48,003 bases of DNA, taken from assembly GCA_031263725.1 (NCBI GenBank), contig JAISFF010000004.1, positions 1 to 48,003 on the forward strand, read 5' to 3'. The DNA comes from Lysobacteraceae bacterium (GTDB lineage: Bacteria > Pseudomonadota > Gammaproteobacteria > Xanthomonadales > Xanthomonadaceae). The notes beneath the pieces were generated by a model. It was not told the DNA's origin and searched no databases. It saw only the letters and a list, made by a program, of their open reading frames with translations. The position numbers and the translations under genes are program-made. How positions within the stretch are numbered: the stretch's first letter is position 1; every line of letters starts with the position of its first letter. This document shows, in pieces, positions 32,923 to 44,594 of this stretch.

Positions 32923-35640
32923 TCAACCGGTGTTCTGTATCCCCTGCGATACGCCATTGACGCTGGCGATCAGCACCCGTAACAATTCGTCGTCGTTGCT
33001 GCCGCTGGCGCGCCAGCGCTGCAACAAATCCACCTGCAACACGCTCATCGGGTCGACATAGGGATTGCGCAGCAGGATCGAGCGCGCCAGGCGCTGATCG
33101 TGTTGCAACAGCCATTCGTCGCCGATCAGATCCAGCGTCCACTGCAATGTGGCGGCGTATTCGTTTTCGATCGGGGGAAAGAAACGCTCGTGCAGCGGCC
33201 CGGCCAGGCGCGAGAACATGCGCGCAATATCGAGATCGCTCTTGCCCAGCACCATCGATATGTCATCGAGAAAGGTCTTGAAGAACGGCCAATCCCGGGC
33301 CATTTCACGCATGGCGTCGCGTCCGTGTTCGGACACCGCCGTCGCCAGTCCACGGCCGACGCCGTACCAGCCCGGCAACGTCACACGCGATTGGCTCCAG
33401 GCGAACACCCAGGGAATCGCGCGCAGATTGCTCAATGCCGCATCCTGGCCCAACCGGCGCGAAGGCCGGGAACCCAGCGTCATTCGCTCGATCACATCGA
33501 TCGGCGTCGCGGCGCGGAAATAGTCCATGAAACCCGGCGCATCGACGAATTCGCGATAGGCCGCGCGGCTGGCCTCGGCTACCGTCGCCATCATTTGCCG
33601 CCATCGCGGCTCGCGCGATTCCGGCGGGCGCGGCCGGATGCTCGATACGAGCACCGCGCCCGCGGCCTGCTCCAGCGAGCGCAACGCCAACACGCCGATA
33701 CCGTATTTGCGATGGATCACTTCGCCCTGCTCGGTCACCCGCAGGCGGCCATCGACGCTGCCGCGCGGCGCGGCGTCCACTGCACGATTGGTCTTGCCGC
33801 CGCCGCGACTGATCGAACCGCCACGGCCATGGAAGAAGGTCAGTTTGACACCCGGTTCCTGCGCCGCTTCCAGCAATTCCACCTGGGCGCGCTGCAGGCT
33901 CCAGCGCGAAGCAGCGATGCCGCCATCCTTGCCGCTGTCCGAATAGCCCAGCATCACCATCTGCACATTGCCGCGCGCGGCCAGGTGCTTCCGATAGACC
34001 GGATCGGCCAACAGATCGCGCAATGTTTCCGGTCCGCGCTGCAGATCGCCCACGGTCTCGAACAGCGGCGCGATATCCAGCGGCACCATCCCGGCCTGAT
34101 CCACCAGACCGCCGCGCCGCGCCAGTGCCAGCACCGCGAGCACATCGGCGCGGTGATGCGCCATGCTGATGATGTAGGCGCCGATCGCCTCCGTGCCATG
34201 CTGGCGACGCGCATCGGCCAGCGTGGCGAACACCGCATCCAGGCGCCGGTTGCCGTCGTCGTCCCCTTGCGGCAATACGTTTTCACCGCTGGCATGGGCG
34301 CTGAGCCGTTGCGCCTGCAGTCCCGGAGACAGAGCCTGCCATTGGCCTTCCTGCAACGCGGCGGCCACCGCATTGGCGTGTATCGTGGATTCCTGGCGAA
34401 CATCCAAGCGGGCCAGATGGAATCCGAATGTGCGGATGCGCCGGCCGAGTCGCTTCACCGAAAACGCGCCGGCATGCTTGCCGCGGTTCGCCAACAGGCT
34501 GGCTTCGATCATGTCGATGTCGGCGGCGAACTCCCCGGGCGATGCGTAGCCCTGCGGCTGTTCCTGCCCGGTCGCCTCCAGGCGCGCACGGATCAATCCC
34601 AGCAGCGCGCGATATGGCATATCGGCGTGCCGGGGACTGGCGCGCGCGGCGGCTTCCGGCAGCAAGGTCCGGTATTCGGCCACCCTGGCCATGATCTCCG
34701 GCGCGATCGCGACCACGCCCAGAGTCTGCGTCAGCACGCGTATCAGGCCGTGCACTTCCTGGTCGTAGATACCCAGGATCAGGCTTCTCTGCGCCCTCAG
34801 CGTCGACGCGATGGTTCCGGCATCGACATTGGGATTGCCGTCCATGTCGCCGCCCACCCAGGTGCCAAAACGCAGCAGGCGCGGCAGGTCCAGCGTCACG
34901 CCGTAGGCTTCGGCGATGGCGCGGTCGAGCGTCTCGTAGAATGCCGGCACTACCCGGTAGATCACTTCGGCCAGATAGAAACTGACGTGCTCGCGTTCGT
35001 CCTCGACCGTGGGACGCACCGCGGAGGCCTCGGCCGTCTGCCAGGCCGAAGTCAGCGCCATGCGGAAACGCTCGCTGTCGATGGCGCGCTCGCCGGGGGT
35101 GCGCTGGCCGTCCAGGTCGTTGACCAGATTGGCCACCATGATCTGTTCTTTTTCCAGCACCACGCGCCGCACCGCCTCGGTCGGATGCGCGGTGAACACC
35201 GGCTCGATATCGATCCGCGACAGCCAGTTCCGCAGTTCCTCCACGGTGACGCCCTGGGCCTTGAGCTTGTGCAGTGCGTCGAACAATCCGTCCGGCTGCG
35301 GCTTGCCCGCGCCGCTGCGCTGGTAATCGCGGCGGCGGCGGATGCGGTGCACCCGCTCGGCGATATTGACCACCTGGAAATAGGTGCTGAAAGCGCGGAC
35401 CATGGCTTCCGCCTGTTCGACTGGCCGACCGGCCAGGAGTTCGGCCAGCGACTCCAGCGGCGCGCCGCTCTCGCGGCGACCGATCGCCGCGGTACGCACC
35501 TTTTCGACTTCGTCGAGAAATTCCGGCGAGACCTGTTCGATCAGCATTTCACCGACCATCGCGCCGAGACCGCGCACATCGTCGCGCAGGGGCAGGTCCG
35601 TCGAAGGGAATTCGATTCCGCTACGCCGTTGTTCGTTCAT
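32923..35640 (-). CDS. ppc: Phosphoenolpyruvate carboxylase
   Basis: The 905-residue protein has the active-site motifs [12 protein letters not shown] (residues ~153-164), [34 protein letters not shown], and the C-terminal NTG essential for the enzyme. It carboxylates PEP to oxaloacetate to refill the TCA cycle. The long open frame on the opposite strand (33100-35727) is a GC-codon shadow. Confidence 0.97.
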   Translation of the reverse strand: MNEQRRSGIEFPSTDLPLRDDVRGLGAMVGEMLIEQVSPEFLDEVEKVRTAAIGRRESGAPLESLAELLAGRPVEQAEAMVRAFSTYFQVVNIAERVHRIRRRRDYQRSGAGKPQPDGLFDALHKLKAQGVTVEELRNWLSRIDIEPVFTAHPTEAVRRVVLEKEQIMVANLVNDLDGQRTPGERAIDSERFRMALTSAWQTAEASAVRPTVEDEREHVSFYLAEVIYRVVPAFYETLDRAIAEAYGVTLDLPRLLRFGTWVGGDMDGNPNVDAGTIASTLRAQRSLILGIYDQEVHGLIRVLTQTLGVVAIAPEIMARVAEYRTLLPEAAARASPRHADMPYRALLGLIRARLEATGQEQPQGYASPGEFAADIDMIEASLLANRGKHAGAFSVKRLGRRIRTFGFHLARLDVRQESTIHANAVAAALQEGQWQALSPGLQAQRLSAHASGENVLPQGDDDGNRRLDAVFATLADARRQHGTEAIGAYIISMAHHRADVLAVLALARRGGLVDQAGMVPLDIAPLFETVGDLQRGPETLRDLLADPVYRKHLAARGNVQMVMLGYSDSGKDGGIAASRWSLQRAQVELLEAAQEPGVKLTFFHGRGGSISRGGGKTNRAVDAAPRGSVDGRLRVTEQGEVIHRKYGIGVLALRSLEQAAGAVLVSSIRPRPPESREPRWRQMMATVAEASRAAYREFVDAPGFMDYFRAATPIDVIERMTLGSRPSRRLGQDAALSNLRAIPWVFAWSQSRVTLPGWYGVGRGLATAVSEHGRDAMREMARDWPFFKTFLDDISMVLGKSDLDIARMFSRLAGPLHERFFPPIENEYAATLQWTLDLIGDEWLLQHDQRLARSILLRNPYVDPMSVLQVDLLQRWRASGSNDDELLRVLIASVNGVSQGIQNTG

Positions 35641-35781
35641 TTCGGGTCTGAATCGTTGAGGGGGCGAGCGTCCAGCCTAACCGGTGCCGCCGGGGTCGTG
35701 CGAGCACCGGCGCACGCAACCGGATGAACGGGTCGATCGCCTTGCCCTGTGCGGCCCGGCTGATTGGCCAGAGACAAGGGA

Positions 35782-35787
35782 TATAAT
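35782..35787 (+). promoter_or_regulatory. -10 box of the ahcY transcript
   Basis: A consensus TATAAT lies 12 bp before the riboswitch. The -35 region is weak (CTGATT, 35760-35765, 16-bp spacing). Confidence 0.65.
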
Positions 35788-35798
35788 GCGCGCCTCCC

Positions 35799-35935
35799 CG
35801 CCGAGGGGCGCTGCGACCATTGATGCGAGTCCCTTCGCCAGAGCCCGCACATCCCTGTGCGGACTGTTGAAGGCGGTCCCTCGCCACAATCCGTATTGGC
35901 ACGCGGATCCAATGGCCAGGCTCGATGGGGAACAG
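35799..35935 (+). ncRNA. SAH riboswitch
   Basis: The leader contains the conserved core CCGAGGGGCGCTGCGACC (from 35801) and the partner strand CCAGGCTCGATGGGG (from 35916), with a long variable insert between. This is the S-adenosylhomocysteine riboswitch layout found ahead of ahcY in many gamma- and betaproteobacteria. It is an ON switch: SAH binding allows expression of the enzyme that removes SAH. It ends about 60 bp before the ahcY start. Confidence 0.92.
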
Positions 35936-35995
35936 AACCGTTGAACGGCGCCCGGCGAACACGAGCATGCTCGTACCGAACCGGAGCACTACCGA

Positions 35996-37432
<1,437 letters not shown>

Positions 37433-37455
37433 TCGGCTCCGGATCGCGTACCAGG

Positions 37456-37484
37456 AAAACGGACGGCGACGTCCGTTTTCTTTC
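37456..37484 (+). terminator. Terminator after ahcY
   Basis: A perfect 9-bp stem (aaaacggac / gtccgtttt, 6-nt loop) is followed by CTTTCT, 24 nt after the stop. Confidence 0.82.
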
Positions 37485-37749
37485 TCCGGTATTCAAACAG
37501 ACACGGCTTGCTCCGACACGCGGCCCAGAAAGATCGTCATCGTGGAAAAGCGCTTTCTCTGGAAGTACGCAAACGAATACGTATCGTCGCTTCCTGAAAT
37601 CGGAGCGGATCTCCGCAGCCATGTCCGTTTCACCGCCATGACGGAAGAACGAGACCGGAAACGGCAACGAACCGGGTCCGAACAATCCATATATGCATCC
37701 ATCGCGATAAAGAGATATACTGCCGCCGCTTTTTCATCAGGCATCCCCC
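37485..37749. other. ahcY-metF intergenic region
   Basis: About 265 bp between the ahcY terminator and the metF ATG. No gene is convincing. A TATACT near 37716 could be a -10 for a separate metF promoter. No second riboswitch is recognised. Confidence 0.45.
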
Positions 37750-38574
37750 ATGACCAGCATCAGTTTCGAGTTCTATCCGCCGAAGACCGACGAACAGCGC
37801 GCGCAACTGGATCGCGTCGCGGAGAAACTGAAATCCTATGCGCCGGCCTATGTTTCCTGCACTTTCGGCGCCGGCGGCTCGACCCAGTCCTATACCGCAG
37901 AAACCATCCAGCGCCTGAGCCAGCAGCATGGCCTGGACGCGGCGCCGCATCTGTCCTGCGTCGGCGGCACCCGCGAGGAGATCGGCCGCTTGCTCGACCA
38001 GTACCGCGAGATCGGATGCCGGCGCATCGTTGCGCTGCGCGGCGACCTGCCATCGGGCATGGGTCATTCCGGCGGCCTGCGCTACGCCTCGGACCTGGTC
38101 GGTTTCATCCGCGAGCGGCATGGCGATCATTTCCGCATCGAAGTCGCTGCCTATCCGGAGACGCACCCGCAGGCCACCAACGCGCTGGACGACCTGGCCT
38201 ACTTCCGGACCAAGGTCGAGGCCGGAGCGAACGGCGCGATCACCCAGTATTTCTACAACAGCGACGCCTATTTCCACTTCGTCGACGAGACACGCAAGCT
38301 CGGTGTCGAAGTTCCGATCGTGCCAGGCATCATGCCAATCTCGAATTTCGATCAGCTGAAGCGCTTTTCCGAAGCCTGCGGCGCGGAAATTCCGCGTTGG
38401 ATGGACAAGCGCATGCAGGCGCTGGCCGACGATGCCGCAATCCGCGAAGCGGGCGCGGACATCGTGGCCAATCTGTGCCGCCGGCTGCTCGACGGCGGCG
38501 CCCCCGGTCTGCACTTCTATTCGCTGAATCTGGCGCGTCCTACCCAAGCGGTGCTCAAGCGTCTGCTGGGTTGA
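37750..38574 (+). CDS. metF: 5,10-methylenetetrahydrofolate reductase
   Basis: The 274-residue TIM-barrel flavoprotein starts TSISFEFYPPKTDEQRAQLD, with the family motifs VSCTFGAGGSTQ, ALRGDLP, VAAYPETHPQA, TQYFYNSDAYF and PGIMPISNF. It makes 5-methyl-THF, the methyl donor for turning homocysteine into methionine, so it complements ahcY upstream. Confidence 0.97.
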   Translation: MTSISFEFYPPKTDEQRAQLDRVAEKLKSYAPAYVSCTFGAGGSTQSYTAETIQRLSQQHGLDAAPHLSCVGGTREEIGRLLDQYREIGCRRIVALRGDLPSGMGHSGGLRYASDLVGFIRERHGDHFRIEVAAYPETHPQATNALDDLAYFRTKVEAGANGAITQYFYNSDAYFHFVDETRKLGVEVPIVPGIMPISNFDQLKRFSEACGAEIPRWMDKRMQALADDAAIREAGADIVANLCRRLLDGGAPGLHFYSLNLARPTQAVLKRLLG

Positions 38575-38651
38575 GCGCCGCGCGGCTTACGTACCGCACA
38601 GTGGCATACCGCGGGAGGAGGCGCCGGCTACGCGCCTGGCAGGCGGCCGGG

Positions 38652-39992
38652 TCAGTCCCGCGTGAATCGCAAGGTCGCGATCACACCCGCCCCTTCACCG
38701 GGGCGCACATTGACCTGCCAGCCGTAAAGCTCGCACAGGCGGCGCACGATCGACAGGCCGATGCCGGCACCTTGCGAATGCCCGGCGTGAGTGCCGCGAT
38801 AGCCACGGCGGAAGATTTCTTCGGCGTCCTTCTGGCTCAGACCAGGACCGGTATCGATGATCTCGGCGCCATCGCCAAGCAAACGCACCACCACTTCGCC
38901 CTGCTGGGTGTACTTGACCGCGTTGCCGATCAGATTGCCCAGCGCTACCGACAGCACCGATTCGGGCGCATCCACAACCAGATCCTGGCCGTTCTCGTCC
39001 AGCCGCAGTCCGATCGGTTTGCCGCCCAGTTGCGCGCGGTGCGATTCCAGCAATTGCTCGGCCACCTTGGCGACATCGCTGCGCCCTTGCCCGCGCTCGT
39101 TGCGCGACAGCAGCAGCAAGGCGCCGATCAGGTCGCTGCATTGCTGTTCGGCGCGCTCGATCCGCTGCAGGCGCACGCGGCTGCGCTGGTCCAGGTCGGG
39201 CTTGGACAGCAGCAGCTCGACTGCGCCCTTGATCACCGCCAGCGGCGTGCGCAATTCGTGGCTGACATCAGCGTTGAACTCGCGATCGCGCTGCACCACC
39301 CTGGTCAGCCGCCCGGAATAGTCGTCCAGCGCTTCCGCCAGTTGTCCGACTTCGTCATCCGGGAAATGCGGCGCCAGCGGCTGCGGATCGCTACTGCCGC
39401 GATAGGCGCGCAAACGGGCGACCAGTTCCGAAAGCGGACGGATGACCTTGGAGGCGGACCACCATCCCAGCACCAGCGACAGGGCGCTGAACAGCAGGAT
39501 CGACAGGAACAACGCGTTCTTCAGCTGCGATTCGCCGCGAATGGTCTCGCTGATGTCGTAGGCCAAGAAGAACCATTCGCTCGGCGTCTTGCGCACCGCC
39601 AGCTTGTAGGCGAAAGGCTCGCCGTTTTCATCGACGCCACCGAGCGTATGGATACCGTCCTTTGCCTCATACCAGTCCGGCTCCTCCTGCCGCAGTTCAT
39701 CGAACCGGTCCCGCTTCACCACCCTGGCCAGCATCTGCTGGACCGGCAGATCGGTATTGACCGAGGGGTTCACGTAATACCGACGCGCATACTCGTCGAT
39801 ATTGCGATTCATCATGTCTTCGACCAACTGGCTCTCGACCCGATGCCGCGCATAGTCGGTCAGGTAGGCGAACAGGACGGTCAGTCCGGTCCCCAGCACC
39901 ATGAAGGTGACGATGATGCGGGTGCGCAACCGGCGCTTGAAACGCCGATGCCGCGGAGCGGACTTGCTCGGGGCCGGATCAGTTGCCGCCAT
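38652..39992 (-). CDS. Sensor histidine kinase (ColS/VgrS-like)
   Basis: The 446-residue protein has a basic N-terminus, TM1 (~24-45), a periplasmic sensor of ~110 residues (RQEEPDWYEAKDGIHTLGG), TM2 (~158-178) and a HAMP-like linker. The H box is FNADVSHELRTPLAVIKGA (His245), followed by N, D/G boxes (LGNLIGNAVKYTQ, IIDTGPGLS, GAGIGLSIVRRL). Its start overlaps the response regulator by 14 bp. The partner resembles xanthomonad ColR/VgrR, whose kinase senses metals. I did not find the ExxE iron motif described for VgrS, so the ligand is unsure. Confidence 0.88.
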   Translation of the reverse strand: MAATDPAPSKSAPRHRRFKRRLRTRIIVTFMVLGTGLTVLFAYLTDYARHRVESQLVEDMMNRNIDEYARRYYVNPSVNTDLPVQQMLARVVKRDRFDELRQEEPDWYEAKDGIHTLGGVDENGEPFAYKLAVRKTPSEWFFLAYDISETIRGESQLKNALFLSILLFSALSLVLGWWSASKVIRPLSELVARLRAYRGSSDPQPLAPHFPDDEVGQLAEALDDYSGRLTRVVQRDREFNADVSHELRTPLAVIKGAVELLLSKPDLDQRSRVRLQRIERAEQQCSDLIGALLLLSRNERGQGRSDVAKVAEQLLESHRAQLGGKPIGLRLDENGQDLVVDAPESVLSVALGNLIGNAVKYTQQGEVVVRLLGDGAEIIDTGPGLSQKDAEEIFRRGYRGTHAGHSQGAGIGLSIVRRLCELYGWQVNVRPGEGAGVIATLRFTRD

Positions 39993-40662
39993 CGGGCACT
40001 GCGATCCGATAGCCGATGCCGTGACGGGTCTGGATGTACGGCGTACTGAACGGCTTGTCCACGACCGCGCGCAGACCGTGGATATGCACGCGCAACGAGT
40101 CCGAATCCGGCAATTCCTCGCCCCAGACGCGGGTTTCCAGTTCCTGGCGCGTGACCACCGCCGGCGAGGCCTCCATCAGCGCCTGCAGGATCTTCAGCGC
40201 GGTCGGGTTGAGCTGCAGCAACTGCCCCTCGCGACGGACCTCCAGCGTATCCAGGTTGTATTCCAGATCGCCGACCTGCAGTACCCGGCTTTGCGGACCC
40301 TTGCCGCGACGGCCCAGCGCATTCAGACGCACCTCGACTTCCTGCAGCGCGAATGGCTTGATCAGGTAGTCGTCGGCACCGGAATCGAAACCGGCCAACT
40401 TGTTTTCCAGGCTGTCGCGGGCGGTCAACATCAACACCGGCGTCTGTTTGCGCGCCTCGTTGCGCAGCTTGCGGCAGACCTCGATACCGTCCATGCCGGG
40501 CAGATTCAGATCCAGCACGATGGCATCGAATTCATGGACCACGGCCAAGTGCAGGCCAGTGATGCCATCGGCGGCAAAATCCACCGTGTGACCACGGTCT
40601 TCCAGATAGTCGCCAAGATTGGCGGCGATATCGCTGTTATCTTCTATGACGAGGATGCGCAC
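39979..40662 (-). CDS. OmpR-family response regulator (ColR/VgrR-like)
   Basis: From GTG 40662 the product is 227 residues; GAGGG lies 9 bp upstream, better placed than for the TTG at 40668. The receiver has the acidic pair ED (7-8), phosphoacceptor Asp51 (VLDLNLPGMDG) and switch Lys in DDYLIKPFA. The winged-helix DNA-binding domain (RQELETRVWGEELPDSDSLR, HIHGLRAVVDKPF) follows. It is the first gene of the pair. The sequence reads closest to ColR/VgrR of Xanthomonas, which controls envelope and metal homeostasis; orthology is inferred. Confidence 0.9.
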   Translation of the reverse strand: MRILVIEDNSDIAANLGDYLEDRGHTVDFAADGITGLHLAVVHEFDAIVLDLNLPGMDGIEVCRKLRNEARKQTPVLMLTARDSLENKLAGFDSGADDYLIKPFALQEVEVRLNALGRRGKGPQSRVLQVGDLEYNLDTLEVRREGQLLQLNPTALKILQALMEASPAVVTRQELETRVWGEELPDSDSLRVHIHGLRAVVDKPFSTPYIQTRHGIGYRIAVPDGGN

Positions 40663-40861
40663 TCTCAAATTCCCTCACAGTGAAGGCCGTAACCGAACCG
40701 CCATCATCCCATTGTCCACATGAACGGAAAACCGGAGATCGCCCGGTTTCCGCCACGGTTCCGGCGATGGCGGCGGCGCGTCCCGGCAGCTCGGCATGCA
40801 TCGCGACGGACATCGGAACGGGATCCGTCATGCTTCCCCCTTGGGGCTGGCGGCGAGACAA

Positions 40862-40895
40862 ATAAAAGGCCCAAGCGGCGACACCCGCTTGGGCC
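40862..40895 (-). terminator. Terminator downstream of rimK
   Basis: A perfect 11-bp stem (ggcccaagcgg / ccgcttgggcc, 6-nt loop) is followed on the minus strand by TTTTATTTG. The rest of 40663-41053 shows no gene. Confidence 0.85.
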
Positions 40896-41053
40896 GTGAC
40901 ATGCCCCAATTACCGTACCGTCATCCCGCCCGCGAGGCTGCGAGAACCCGCCCGCCGAGATGACAGATTTGCGGTCCGCCAGAGCCTACGACCATTTCGA
41001 TTAAGAGCCTGTTAAATTTTGCAGGGTTTTCCGCGCCTCATTGAGAACAACCC

Positions 41054-41935
41054 CTAACCATTTGATTTCATTGACTCGACAAGTCCGATCATGGCCCCGG
41101 CCACATCCACACCGGATACCGATTCGATACCTTCCAGACCCGGAGTGGTATTCACCTCCAGAATCAGCGGCCCGCGCCGGGAACGCACCAGGTCCACCCC
41201 GGCGATCGACAACCCCAGCACATGCGCCGACCGTACCGCCAGCACCGCCTCGGCCGCGCTGACCGTCGTCGCCTCGGCCAGGCCGCCGCGATGCAAGTTG
41301 GAGCGAAAGTCACCCTCGGACGCCTGGCGGCGCATCGCCGCCACGACCCGGTCGCCGACCACCAAACACCGCACATCCGAACCGCCGGCCTCGCCGACGA
41401 ACTCCTGCACCAGGAAATTCGCCTGCAGACCGCGCAGGGTATCGACCACCGCCCGCGACGCCGCCGGTTTCTCGGCCAGCATCACGCCCGCGCCCTGCGC
41501 CCCTTCGTTGAGCTTGATCACATGCGGCGGCGGCCCCAGCACCGCCAGCAGGTCCTCGGTGTCGTCGGGGTTGTCGCCGAATACCGTCGCCGGCAGATCG
41601 ATGCCCGCGGCGGCAAGGATCTGATAGGTGCGCAGCTTGTCGCGCGCGCGCAGGATGGCATCGGATGGATTCGGGCTCAGGCAGCCCATCAGTTCGAACT
41701 GTCGCAGCACCGCCGTGCCATACCGGCTCACCGACAGACCGATCCTCGGGATGACCGCATCGTAGCCAGTCAACGGCTTGTTCTTGTAATGCAGCGAAAA
41801 CCGCCCCGTCTCGATGCGCATGTAGCAGCGCAGCGGATCCAGCACCCGCACGCTGTGGCCCCGGCCGCGCGCCGCCTCGACCAGGCGCCGGGTCGAATAC
41901 AGCTGGCTGTTGCGGGACAGGATCGCGAGTTTCAT
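41054..41935 (-). CDS. rimK: RimK-type glutamate ligase
   Basis: The 293-residue ATP-grasp protein starts [20 protein letters not shown]. It has [57 protein letters not shown] and [15 protein letters not shown], all family hallmarks. In E. coli RimK adds glutamates to the C-terminus of ribosomal protein S6. It is monocistronic. Confidence 0.94.
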   Translation of the reverse strand: MKLAILSRNSQLYSTRRLVEAARGRGHSVRVLDPLRCYMRIETGRFSLHYKNKPLTGYDAVIPRIGLSVSRYGTAVLRQFELMGCLSPNPSDAILRARDKLRTYQILAAAGIDLPATVFGDNPDDTEDLLAVLGPPPHVIKLNEGAQGAGVMLAEKPAASRAVVDTLRGLQANFLVQEFVGEAGGSDVRCLVVGDRVVAAMRRQASEGDFRSNLHRGGLAEATTVSAAEAVLAVRSAHVLGLSIAGVDLVRSRRGPLILEVNTTPGLEGIESVSGVDVAGAMIGLVESMKSNG

Positions 41936-41987
41936 CGGACCGAAATGCTACTCCGTGAGCCATCGGAAACCATGGCTTCCGGAAGTC

Positions 41988-42021
41988 AAAAAAGGCAAGG
42001 CGCCATGCGTGGCCTTGCCTT
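41988..42021 (-). terminator. Original tRNA-Gly terminator left beside the island
   Basis: The stem aaggcaaggc / gccttgcctt is followed on the minus strand by TTTTTTGAC. It lies just 3' of the displaced tRNA-Gly end. Confidence 0.8.
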
Positions 42022-42029
42022 CTGGAAAC

Positions 42030-42052
42030 TGGAGCGGGTGATGGGAATCGAA
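42030..42052 (-). repeat. Displaced 3' end of tRNA-Gly (island att site)
   Basis: On the minus strand TTCGATTCCCATCACC then CGCTCCA is the T-loop, T-stem, acceptor strand and CCA of a bacterial tRNA-Gly. No 5' part is present upstream (42053 onward is unrelated). Together with the terminator behind it, this is the scar of insertion into tRNA-Gly. The intact tRNA should lie at the far border beyond the window. Confidence 0.8.
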
Positions 42053-42380
42053 TCTGACCATTAACTCATTGAGTTAGAACGATTTCCCGACTGTCCAGGT
42101 GCGAGCTGGACTCCCGGTTGAACTAGTCTAAACCACGAGCTGAAACCCCGGCAATGCACTTGTCCAGCACGAGCCAGTGACGGCCACCAGCAGCCGGTGA
42201 CATCGCTCCTCCGTCACCCGCAAAGAGCTTCCAGCCCGCGACCCCATCGCCCTGTGCACTGGCAGCAAAGGACCCCGCCTCGATAACTCTCCAATAAACG
42301 CTATGCCCAATCTCGGACAGCGAGCGCCATCGGACCTACATCCCGTCAGCCAGTTGGAAATCGCCGGCCACGAACCGTCG
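42053..42380. other. Gene-free stretch between the tRNA-Gly scar and ietS
   Basis: About 330 bp in which I see no convincing gene, RNA or repeat. It may hold the integrase core-site flank or debris. Confidence 0.4.
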
Positions 42381-44594
42381 TTAAGACCCGGGAATCGTGA
42401 TGCGTACCTTCGGCTCGATGACTTGAAGCACTTCGTGGGCGTCCAAGATCGCTTGGTGGATGTTCTCGAACTTAGGCGCACTGACCGTGACGATCAAAGC
42501 ATACGGAATGCTTTCGGCGTGACTTGTTGGCGCACCAGCGTCACGGGCATTGTAGTGAATGTCAAAAATGGGACGGAGCAGGCTGCTGCCTCGGAACGTG
42601 TGCTCGCCATGCAGCACCGTCTCCCATTTCCCGAGGTCGGCGCGAAGCTCGGCTTCATCGCGCCATTCCGAACTCGGAAAGAGGCTAAAGGTTTGCGGGT
42701 GCTTCGCCCCGTCCTTCCTCTTTCCCTCGTGGGGCCGGAAGGCAACGATGAGCCCGGCTTTGGTATAAGCGCTCGCATCCTGCGGATCGGTCGGGCTTGC
42801 GAAACAGAAGGTCGCTTTGACGTTCACTGAACCGGTAAGGGCTTGCTCCGGCAGCGGCAGTGGCGCACGGAGGAACTTCCCGGGTGCGAGCTTCCCCTGG
42901 TAAATGATGCGAGCCGAGTGGTCGTCGCATGCAATCAAGTCCTGCAGATTGGTAGTGACCCTCCCCCATCCGACGTGATCCTTGTCATGGTTTTCATTGA
43001 ATTCGCAGGCATGGAGTAAGAGCGCTCGCGCGGTCAGCGGATAAATGTCACTTCCGAGCGCGGCCCGAATTCCCACCGCGCTGCGCAACGCCAACGGAGC
43101 GGCGAAACTCGTCCCGAGATTCGCCGCGAGCGCCGGAACGGCGCCAGGCGCTGCATGATGGAAGTACTCGTTGCCGCTGCCGCCGAACGCGACCAAATCG
43201 GGCTTGCGCCGCCCCGGCACGCGACCTGGACCCACCGCGCTGTACGACGCACGATTCCAATCGGACGAGGCGGAGTCTGCGGCGCCCACGGCGAGCGTGT
43301 TCACGCCGTCGGCGGGGACTTGGATGCGATTGAGGCCAGCGGTGGCATCGCGTTCACCGTTGTTTCCAGCGGCGACAGCAAGCAGTGTTTCCCCATCCGA
43401 CAGCAGGTTGTCGATCACCGCTGTCCACGCGTGAATATCGGTGTCTTCAAACGGTAAGTCTGGCCCGAGACTGAGATTGATGAACTGGTACTGCCGAGAC
43501 AACAGCACCGTTTCAACGTGGCCTAGGGTCCGGTACAGCTCGTAGGGATCCTCCTGGTCCGATTCGGCGTCCAGCACTCGGTGATGGTCGACGAGCGCGT
43601 ACGGCTTCTCCGCCTTGGCGCCAGGGGCGATAGGCCCGAAAAGCAAAGCTGACGTAACGCCCAGCCCATGCTCGGTGTAGCCAGGCACATTTTGCGCCGA
43701 AGGATCGGACTCGAAGTACTTCCGGACGAATGGGTGCAAGACGTGATTTTCAGGCAGACCACCATCCAGGACGGCCACCTTCGGCTCGAGGGAGAGGACT
43801 TCGGCCGGCGGCAGGTAAAATGGAACCGCGACCGCGGCTCCCCGCATGGCCGGTCGCACTCCGCGGAGTTTTGGCATTTCCCTCACCACGCGCGCCAGCG
43901 AGTAACGAGCCAATGCAGAAAGGTTGTCCTCAGAACCTTCTACTGCGACGAATACGAGCGCTCCCGCTTCAAACAGATAGTGCTCATTGACGACAAACCC
44001 GCATTCACGTGCATGCACCAAGAAATCGCCGAGTGCATTCCTGCTCGACTGCCCGGGCAGCAGGTGCAGTCCCACCTCAAAGACGCGTCCGCCGCCCGTG
44101 AGCGGCTTGATTCGATCGGCCTCGGTCATCGGCGAAATCTCTTCGATCTCGGCAAAATCGAGGGCTTCCTGTGTACCTTCCCGCAGTTGTTCCGCGAAGG
44201 CTGGCAAGGCGCGCAGATTGGAGCGCCGTCCCGCAATGAGCAACTGCGTTGTGTCGACGGTCTCCGGCATGCGAGCACTTGAGCGCTTACGCGGCTTGAT
44301 ACGAACGGTCTTGCTGCCGACGGCGACCAATCCGGTCTGCCCCAGGAGTGCGCGCGGAAAATATGACTTGGCGATATAAGCCGGATGAAGGGTGAGCTTA
44401 AGTACGGCAACATCGTTCGGAGCTTCGTGCTGGGTCAACGCAGAAAAATTCTCATTGGCCTCTCGTAGCTCCGGAATCAGCCAACCTCTCACTTCACTCA
44501 ATGTGTACGGGTGCGCTTTGCCGGGATTGTCGCGAGTCGGCGCCTTGATCGGATAGGTCAGCAACTCGGCCTTGCCAATAAGGTAATTGCTCAT
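42381..44594 (-). CDS. ietS: Subtilisin-like serine protease, IetS-like
   Basis: The 737-residue protein has no signal peptide and so acts in the cytoplasm. The S8 catalytic set is complete: Asp277 in VAVLDGGLP, His309 in YTEHGLGVTS, oxyanion Asn near 411 in AVAAGNNGERDA, and Ser496 in LGTSFAAP. An N-terminal ~260-residue region and a C-terminal beta-rich region flank it. Its ATG overlaps the stop of the upstream ATPase gene by 4 bp. AAA+ ATPase plus large subtilase in this order matches IetAS, a two-gene anti-phage system also known as a plasmid stability/incompatibility module in Agrobacterium. The identification rests on architecture and motifs. Confidence 0.85.
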   Translation of the reverse strand: MSNYLIGKAELLTYPIKAPTRDNPGKAHPYTLSEVRGWLIPELREANENFSALTQHEAPNDVAVLKLTLHPAYIAKSYFPRALLGQTGLVAVGSKTVRIKPRKRSSARMPETVDTTQLLIAGRRSNLRALPAFAEQLREGTQEALDFAEIEEISPMTEADRIKPLTGGGRVFEVGLHLLPGQSSRNALGDFLVHARECGFVVNEHYLFEAGALVFVAVEGSEDNLSALARYSLARVVREMPKLRGVRPAMRGAAVAVPFYLPPAEVLSLEPKVAVLDGGLPENHVLHPFVRKYFESDPSAQNVPGYTEHGLGVTSALLFGPIAPGAKAEKPYALVDHHRVLDAESDQEDPYELYRTLGHVETVLLSRQYQFINLSLGPDLPFEDTDIHAWTAVIDNLLSDGETLLAVAAGNNGERDATAGLNRIQVPADGVNTLAVGAADSASSDWNRASYSAVGPGRVPGRRKPDLVAFGGSGNEYFHHAAPGAVPALAANLGTSFAAPLALRSAVGIRAALGSDIYPLTARALLLHACEFNENHDKDHVGWGRVTTNLQDLIACDDHSARIIYQGKLAPGKFLRAPLPLPEQALTGSVNVKATFCFASPTDPQDASAYTKAGLIVAFRPHEGKRKDGAKHPQTFSLFPSSEWRDEAELRADLGKWETVLHGEHTFRGSSLLRPIFDIHYNARDAGAPTSHAESIPYALIVTVSAPKFENIHQAILDAHEVLQVIEPKVRITIPGS

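Noticed and set aside
33100-35727. 875-codon open frame on the strand opposite ppc
   Set aside because: It is the codon-position shadow of a high-GC gene: rich in Arg, Gln, His and Ala with no family pattern, while the minus strand encodes complete PEP carboxylase.
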